Assembly (NCBI RefSeq): GCF_014699135.1
Contig: NZ_JACOFT010000002.1
Coordinates: forward strand, 124,001-188,000
DNA from: Cognatundibacterium aquatile
GTDB lineage: Bacteria; Pseudomonadota; Gammaproteobacteria; Burkholderiales; Burkholderiaceae_D
Reading direction: 5' to 3'
DNA length: 64,000 nucleotides
A program made the position numbers and the translations under genes. Positions within the stretch are counted from its first letter, which is position 1, and every line of letters begins with the position of its first letter. The notes under the pieces are model-generated. The model saw only the letters and a list, made by a program, of their open reading frames with translations. It ran no database searches and was not told where the DNA came from. This document shows positions 58,808 to 64,000 of the stretch, in pieces.

Positions 58808-61135
58808 TTAGCGTCTGCCTGATTTTGCTGGGCTGGTTTTCGGTTTTGCTGATTTGTAAGCTAATGGCGGGCGGGCAGTTGTCGTTGAGGCTGGCCTGGA
58901 TGTGGTCGCGGCATTGACACGCGCAACTGGCTTTTTGCCATAAGTATTGATTTTTGGTGCAGCGACACGTCGCCCATTGGCTACACCGCTTTCATCGACG
59001 GTAACAGGAATCGCAGGTTGGCGTGGCGGTATCAGATGACGCGGGCTGCTGCCAATCAGATCGCGCCGCCCCATGCGTACTAACGCTTCGTGGATGATTT
59101 CCCAGTTTTCCGGCGCATGATAGCGCAACAGTGCCTTATGTAGTTTCCGGATTTTTCCTGAACGCGCAGTTTCCACGACTTCAGAATCCGCACTGACTTT
59201 TTTGAGCGGATTTTTGCGGGTATGGTACATCGTCGTCGCCAGTGCCATCGGCGTTGGCATAAACGTTTGTACCTGATCGAGTTTGAAGTCGTTTTTCTTG
59301 AGCCAGATCGCGAGGTTCACCATGTCTTCATCGGTGGAGCCCGGATGTGCAGCAATGAAATAAGGAATCAGATATTGTTCCTTATTCGCTTCACGCGAAT
59401 ATTTTTCAAACATCTGTTTGAATTCATCGTAGCTGCCGATGCCGGGCTTCATCATTTTCGATAAAGTATCCGCCTCAGTATGTTCAGGTGCGATTTTTAA
59501 TAAACCGCCGACGTGATGCGTTACCAGTTCTTTCACATATTCTGGGGAACGTACAGCGAGGTCATAACGCAGTCCGGAACTGATCAGAATTTTCTTCACG
59601 CCCGGTATCGCCCGTGCTTTGCGATAAATCGAGATTAATTTGCTGTGATCGGTGCCGAGGTTTGTACAAATTGATGGATAAACGCAAGACAGCCGGCGGC
59701 AGGATTCTTCGATTTTTTTATCTTTGCAGGCGAGACGATACATATTCGCCGTTGGGCCACCCAGATCAGAGATGGTGCCGGTAAAGCCTTTGACTTTGTC
59801 GCGGATTTCTTCGATTTCGCGAAGAATAGAAGGTTCTGAGCGGCTTTGTATGATGCGACCTTCGTGCTCGGTAATGGAGCAGAACGTGCAACCGCCAAAA
59901 CAGCCACGCATGATGTTGATGGAAAAACGTATCATTTCCCAGGCTGGAATACGTGCTTTACCATAAGATGGGTGTGGCGCACGTGCATAGGCACGGTCAT
60001 AGACACCGTCCATTTCGTCCATCGCCAGCGGCAGCGGTGGTGGATTCAGCCAGACATCACGTTCACCATAGCCTTGTCGCAGCGCTTTGGCATTGCCGGG
60101 ATTCGCTTCCAGGTGAAATACGCGTGATGCGTGCGCGTACATCACAGGGTCATCTTTGACTTCATCGAACGATGGCAGGCGTATCACTGATTTGTGCTGT
60201 TTATTCTTCAGCATCAATTGACGTTCTTCACGGCTCATCATACGAACCGCCTGCTGCTTAACAACATCCGTCTTCACTTCCGTTGCCACTGCAGTTTGCA
60301 CAAGATTTGTAGCCGTTGCGCTGTCGCCTTCGCCAGTTGCGCATTTCGCGCCTTCTTGCGGTGTCATCGCGTACGGATCAGTGTGAGCTTCGACTTTTCC
60401 CGGCGTATCAATTTTGACGGAATTGATTTCTACCCATTCTTCATCTGGCAACCAGCCGCGTGGCACCATAAATGCCGTTCCGCGCAAATCACGTATTTCT
60501 TTAATCGGTTCACCTGCTGCCAATCGGTGTGTCAGGTCGATCAGCGCCCGTTCAGCGTTACCGAATAATAGTATGTCTGCCTTAGAGTCAGGTAAAACAG
60601 AGCGGCGCACTTTATCTGACCAGTAATCGTAATGGGCGATCCGGCGCAGACTGGCTTCGATACTGCCGATGACAACGTTGGCATCCGGAAAAGCTTCGCG
60701 CGCGCGTTGTGCATACACGACCAGCGCACGGTCAGGGCGTTTGCTGCGGTCGCCATCGGGTGTGTAGGCATCTTCCGAACGAATTTTTCTATCGGCAGTG
60801 TAGCGATTGACCATAGAGTCCATATTGCCGGCAGTAACGCCAAAATACAGATTTGGCTTACCGAGAGCGCGGAATGCGTCGGCCGAATGCCAGTCGGGCT
60901 GGCTGATGATGCCGACACGGAAGCCCTGATGTTCAAGTACGCGGCCAATCAAGGCCATGCCAAAGCTTGGGTGATCGATATAGGCATCGCCGGTGACCAG
61001 AATGACGTCACAACTGTCCCAGCCGAGCGCATCCATTTCAGCGCGTGACATAGGAAGAAAAGGTGCAGCGTTGTCACCGCCAACTTCAGGGCGGAAACGT
61101 GGGCGTGAGAAGAGATTTTTAGGCAAAGGATTCAT
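58808..61135 (-). CDS. YgiQ-family radical-SAM protein
   Basis: The 775-aa protein has the radical-SAM cluster motif CFGGCTFCS (C-x3-C-x2-C) at about residue 410, an upstream conserved domain ([19 protein letters not shown], in part; [17 protein letters not shown]), and a Lys/Arg/Pro-rich C-terminal tail ([12 protein letters not shown]). The substrate of YgiQ enzymes is unknown. A low-complexity Thr/Ala stretch at about 240-290 looks like an insertion between domains. It is separate from its neighbours by terminators. Confidence 0.9.
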   Translation of the reverse strand: MNPLPKNLFSRPRFRPEVGGDNAAPFLPMSRAEMDALGWDSCDVILVTGDAYIDHPSFGMALIGRVLEHQGFRVGIISQPDWHSADAFRALGKPNLYFGVTAGNMDSMVNRYTADRKIRSEDAYTPDGDRSKRPDRALVVYAQRAREAFPDANVVIGSIEASLRRIAHYDYWSDKVRRSVLPDSKADILLFGNAERALIDLTHRLAAGEPIKEIRDLRGTAFMVPRGWLPDEEWVEINSVKIDTPGKVEAHTDPYAMTPQEGAKCATGEGDSATATNLVQTAVATEVKTDVVKQQAVRMMSREERQLMLKNKQHKSVIRLPSFDEVKDDPVMYAHASRVFHLEANPGNAKALRQGYGERDVWLNPPPLPLAMDEMDGVYDRAYARAPHPSYGKARIPAWEMIRFSINIMRGCFGGCTFCSITEHEGRIIQSRSEPSILREIEEIRDKVKGFTGTISDLGGPTANMYRLACKDKKIEESCRRLSCVYPSICTNLGTDHSKLISIYRKARAIPGVKKILISSGLRYDLAVRSPEYVKELVTHHVGGLLKIAPEHTEADTLSKMMKPGIGSYDEFKQMFEKYSREANKEQYLIPYFIAAHPGSTDEDMVNLAIWLKKNDFKLDQVQTFMPTPMALATTMYHTRKNPLKKVSADSEVVETARSGKIRKLHKALLRYHAPENWEIIHEALVRMGRRDLIGSSPRHLIPPRQPAIPVTVDESGVANGRRVAAPKINTYGKKPVARVNAATTSRPASTTTARPPLAYKSAKPKTSPAKSGRR

Positions 61136-61227
61136 GGGCGCGATTGTACCGGAAAGCCTGCAACCTTGCCCGCCGGCCGATGAATTTATGCTGAAGAATC
61201 AAATGCTTGCGTACTTTAAACGGCGCA

Positions 61228-61740
61228 TCAGGTGCGTAAAAGCTGGTCGGTTTCGATATTTTTATGTCGCGGCACCCATTTCAACTTTAATCGCGGCAAA
61301 GATTGCATCAGCTCCAGCGCCTGCTGGCGATAAGTGGATAGCAGTCTGGATGCCTTCGCTTCCACGGCCAGAACATCGTTGATCACAACCAGACTGTCTC
61401 CACGCAGCAGTACCGTTTGTGTTTCTGGCTGCGTCACCTGTTGTGTCAGTAGTGTCAAGGCTGCGATCAGTGCCTGATATTCGGCGTCGCTGCTGTCACC
61501 GTGACCAATGTTGGCGGTGTGTTGTGTGACTTTGCCATCAGGACTATGCAGTATGCAGGCGATTTTGCAGTTGCCGGGATTCGGTTTTGCAGAGCCGTCA
61601 AACCAAGCCAGCCAGTCGGCTTCGCGGGAGTTTTTCAGAGAAGAAGAGGGCGGCATAAAAAGGGCGCTTGAATAACTTAACAGGTCGCTTGAGCACTCAT
61701 TATATTCTGTGGATAGGGCATTCATGGGAGATTGCGTCAT
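61228..61740 (-). CDS. RNase HI-like protein with N-terminal extension
   Basis: The RNase H fold starts at about residue 45: DGSAKPNPGN (catalytic Asp), SDAEYQALIAALTLL (Glu), LRGDSLVVI (Asp), and VPRHKNIETDQL at the end (His, Asp). All four acidic positions are seen. ATG 61740 is preferred; the frame is open to 61800 but that would overlap the divergent ATG. About 45 residues before the fold are low-complexity. It is short (170 aa) and could be a stand-alone RNase H or reverse-transcriptase-derived relic. Confidence 0.8.
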   Translation of the reverse strand: MTQSPMNALSTEYNECSSDLLSYSSALFMPPSSSLKNSREADWLAWFDGSAKPNPGNCKIACILHSPDGKVTQHTANIGHGDSSDAEYQALIAALTLLTQQVTQPETQTVLLRGDSLVVINDVLAVEAKASRLLSTYRQQALELMQSLPRLKLKWVPRHKNIETDQLLRT

Positions 61741-61799
61741 TGCTGGCGCGTCGCGGTATGATCTTGCTTTGTTAAAAATCCAAAAAGAAGCACCATACA

Positions 61800-62759
61800 A
61801 TGAAACCAGATCACGTCAGAATGCCGATTCCTTTTGTTGCTGCATCTGACTATACACAGACGAATGCCTGGGTGCAGGCCTTACAACAGGCGATGCCAGA
61901 CGAACGCATCGTTGCGTTTGATCGATTATCCGAAAATGAAAAGCAAAGTGTGACGGTCGCGATTGTGGCGAACCCAGATCCTGCGAATTTACAGCAACTG
62001 CCTGCGCTGATGTGGGTGCATAGCGTCTGGGCTGGCGTAGAGCGTCTGGTCGCTGATCTTGGTCAGAGTAAATTAAAGATCGTGCGCCTGGTCGATCCGC
62101 AACTGGCAGAAACGATGGCAGAAGCAGTGCTCGCATGGACTTTATATCTGCACAGGGAGATGCCAGCCTATGCGCGACAGCAGAAAAATAGCCAATGGCT
62201 GGCGCGGGAATATATCCGGCCACAATCTAAAACGATCAGCTTGCTGGGATTGGGGGCTTTAGGTGAGGCAGCGGCGAAACGCTTGCTGGCAGCGGGTTTC
62301 CAGGTGTGCGGCTGGAGTCGCAGTCAGAAAAATATTGCCGGAGTTGATTGTTTTTCAGGGGAAGCTGGTTTGTCCGCGATGTTCGCCAGAACCAGTATTC
62401 TGGTTTGCCTGTTACCGCTGACACCGGACACCAGAGGCTTGTTGAATGCCGCACGGCTGACGCAGTTGCCTAAGGGGGCATCACTCGTGAATTTTGCCCG
62501 CGGTGCGATTGTGCGGGATGCCGATCTACAGGCGGCACTTAATACTCAGCATCTGCAGCATGCGGTGCTGGATGTGTTTGAAACGGAACCGTTGCCTGAC
62601 GCCAGCTGGCATTGGCAGCATCCACAGGTCACAGTGTTACCGCATATTTCTGCCCCCACAGACAAGCAAACCGCCTCGGCGATTGTTGCGGGTAATATTC
62701 GCCGTTATCGTGATGATGGCAGTTTACCGGTATTGGTGGATGTGGCTAAGGGGTATTGA
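61800..62759 (+). CDS. D-2-hydroxyacid dehydrogenase (GhrA-like glyoxylate/hydroxypyruvate reductase)
   Basis: The 319-aa enzyme has the NAD-binding LLGLGALGEAAAKRLLAAG (GxGxxG), catalytic Arg in NFARGAIVRDADL, Glu in DVFETEPLPD and His in VLPHISAPTDK. The order and the short N-terminal domain match GhrA more than SerA. AAGAAG precedes ATG 61800. It diverges from the RNase H-like gene. Confidence 0.9.
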   Translation: MKPDHVRMPIPFVAASDYTQTNAWVQALQQAMPDERIVAFDRLSENEKQSVTVAIVANPDPANLQQLPALMWVHSVWAGVERLVADLGQSKLKIVRLVDPQLAETMAEAVLAWTLYLHREMPAYARQQKNSQWLAREYIRPQSKTISLLGLGALGEAAAKRLLAAGFQVCGWSRSQKNIAGVDCFSGEAGLSAMFARTSILVCLLPLTPDTRGLLNAARLTQLPKGASLVNFARGAIVRDADLQAALNTQHLQHAVLDVFETEPLPDASWHWQHPQVTVLPHISAPTDKQTASAIVAGNIRRYRDDGSLPVLVDVAKGY

Positions 62760-63022
62760 GTAGGCTAACAAGCGTATTAAAAGGAGTTGGACGTAAGACT
62801 AGTGTTCGTAAATCCTTGTCGCATTATTCACTGCAAATGACTTGCGCAATCGCGATGCAACAAGATTGAAACAGCTTTGCAGGTTTCAGGCACGATTGTT
62901 GTGAAATGCATTGCGTAAAAATATTGAGATAATGTAAAGTCTTCCTCTTTGTTTTCCGCTGCTTATTGTCATTGCTGGCGGCTGATTGATTTTCGTTTGC
63001 GTATTTTGTCTCCGAACCTAGC
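62760..63022. other. Intergenic gap, 263 bases, no gene seen
   Basis: The gap is moderately AT-rich and holds no readable gene, repeat or clear promoter. TTGCGTAAAAATATTGAGATAAT (62911-62933, read as TTGCGT then GATAAT) could be a weak promoter for the following gene with 11-base spacing, too short to claim. Confidence 0.3.
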
Positions 63023-64000
63023 ATGAGTTACCTGTCGCCCGAATTTGCTGTTTGCTTTTTGTTGTTTCTATTACTTTACTGGGCGCTGGCACGTTGGAGT
63101 TCTGCACAAAAAGTCGCTTTGCTGCTCGCGTCCTACGCCGTGTATGCATCGCTGGACTGGCGTTTCAGCGCGACGCTGGCATGCTATACGGCGTCGCTAT
63201 TACTGTTGCTCGCTGCGGCAAAGCGCTGGTCGCAGCACAGAAAAAAACTGGCTGTTGTAGGTGTTGCCGCGTCAGTGATCAATCTGGCGGTTTTTAAATA
63301 TTTTGATTTCTTTCGCGAGGGTTTTCAGCTCGCAGCTGCTGCGTTGCAGTCCGATTGGGTGATTCCTGCACTGGATATTATTCTGCCTGTCGGTATTTCG
63401 TTTTATACGTTTCAAGCCATTGCCTATATCGTCGCGGTTGGCCGCAATGAGCGCGATCCTGCCAATCCGCTCGATAGCGCTTTGTACCTCGCGTTTTTCC
63501 CTACACTGATGGCGGGCCCTATCTGCCGCCCGGATACGTTGCTGGCGCAGATCGAAGAAAAAACCGTGCGTCAGATTCGTCAGCCTGACCGTATTTTCTG
63601 GTTATTACTTTCTGCATTGATTAAAAAAGTCTGGCTGGCAAGCTGGATTGCTGCAACCTGGGTCAATCCGCTGTTTGCGAATCCCGATGCCTATCAGGGT
63701 GTCGAGCTGTTGTTAGGCATGTACGCATTCGCGATTCAGATTTATTTTGACTTCAGTGGCTATTCCGATCTGGTCATCGCGATGGCGATGCTGCTTGGAT
63801 ACAAGTTAAATCAGAATTTTAATTTGCCTTATCTGGCCGTTAACCTGCGTGAATTCTGGCGGCGCTGGCATATCTCACTCTCTACCTGGATACGGGATTA
63901 CGTATATATCCCTATGGGTGGAAATCGTGGCGGCTGGTGGGCAACGCAACTGACCATTCTTACTTCCATGCTGATCAGCGGAATATGGCATGGCGCCAGT
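63023..64000 (+). CDS. AlgI-like MBOAT O-acyltransferase, 3' end outside window
   Basis: From ATG 63023 the frame is open for 326 codons to the window edge. It begins MSYLSPEFAVCFLLFLLLYW with several hydrophobic segments. MBOAT/AlgI motifs: PVGISFYTFQAIAY, FFPTLMAGPICRP, YFDFSGYSDLVIAMA, LPYLAVNLREFWRRWHISLS, RDYVYIPMGGNR, and the final GIWHGAS with the catalytic His. Such proteins transfer acetyl groups to alginate, cellulose or peptidoglycan. The gene has no clear ribosome-binding site. Substrate partners are outside the window. Confidence 0.92.
   Translation, partial: MSYLSPEFAVCFLLFLLLYWALARWSSAQKVALLLASYAVYASLDWRFSATLACYTASLLLLLAAAKRWSQHRKKLAVVGVAASVINLAVFKYFDFFREGFQLAAAALQSDWVIPALDIILPVGISFYTFQAIAYIVAVGRNERDPANPLDSALYLAFFPTLMAGPICRPDTLLAQIEEKTVRQIRQPDRIFWLLLSALIKKVWLASWIAATWVNPLFANPDAYQGVELLLGMYAFAIQIYFDFSGYSDLVIAMAMLLGYKLNQNFNLPYLAVNLREFWRRWHISLSTWIRDYVYIPMGGNRGGWWATQLTILTSMLISGIWHGAS

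Overview
The window is an ordinary chromosomal stretch of a betaproteobacterium, most likely Burkholderiales and close to Oxalobacteraceae (Herminiimonas/Undibacterium-like). This is an inference from gene order: gntR-sdhCDAB-sdhE-gltA-sucAB-lpdA-zapE, smpB-ratA-ratB-DUF4124-guaB, prfB-lysS, a RisAS/EnvZ-OmpR-type pair, and roughly 50% GC by eye. I saw no rRNA, tRNA, CRISPR array, prophage or insertion sequence.

Layout. 1-12.3 kb: the TCA block, with a 5'-cut GntR regulator, succinate dehydrogenase, citrate synthase, and the 2-oxoglutarate dehydrogenase complex with a small SHOCT-PspC membrane protein inserted before its E3 subunit. 12.4-17.5 kb: zapE with a coupled secreted protein, a RhlE-type helicase, a PLP aminotransferase and upp. 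17.7-23.1 kb: one 1802-codon gene for a giant Ala/Glu/Gln-rich coiled coil made of about 100 repeats of 14 residues, ending in a single membrane anchor. 23.2-25.4 kb: an EnvZ/OmpR-like two-component system. 25.6-27.8 kb: a small exported protein, smpB, ratAB and a DUF4124 protein. 27.9-34.6 kb: one long tight cluster guaB, a GAF plus degenerate-GGDEF protein, guaA, queE, queD, tadA, ldcA, linking GMP synthesis to tRNA wobble modification. 34.7-46.7 kb: an MHS-family transporter with an unusual inserted domain, divergent from an accessory acyl-CoA degradation cluster (thiolase, acyl-CoA dehydrogenase, two SDRs, two hotdog thioesterases, a serine hydrolase, an MDR reductase, an alpha/beta hydrolase, a GNAT). 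47.1-55.4 kb: a chemoreceptor, LysE exporter, hydrolase and MetY-like enzyme, a CBS protein, a renalase-like flavoprotein and an MsbA-like ABC exporter. 55.5-64 kb: lysS and prfB (with its programmed +1 frameshift), a small CxxC protein, a YgiQ radical-SAM protein, an RNase H-like protein, a GhrA-like dehydrogenase, and the start of an AlgI-like MBOAT acyltransferase that runs off the right edge.

The least explained items are the giant coiled-coil protein, the probable c-di-GMP-binding GAF/degenerate-GGDEF protein between guaB and guaA, a short dispersed palindromic element found once in each orientation (about 14.1 and 39.9 kb), and three intergenic arrays with a period of about 12 bp inside the acyl-CoA cluster.
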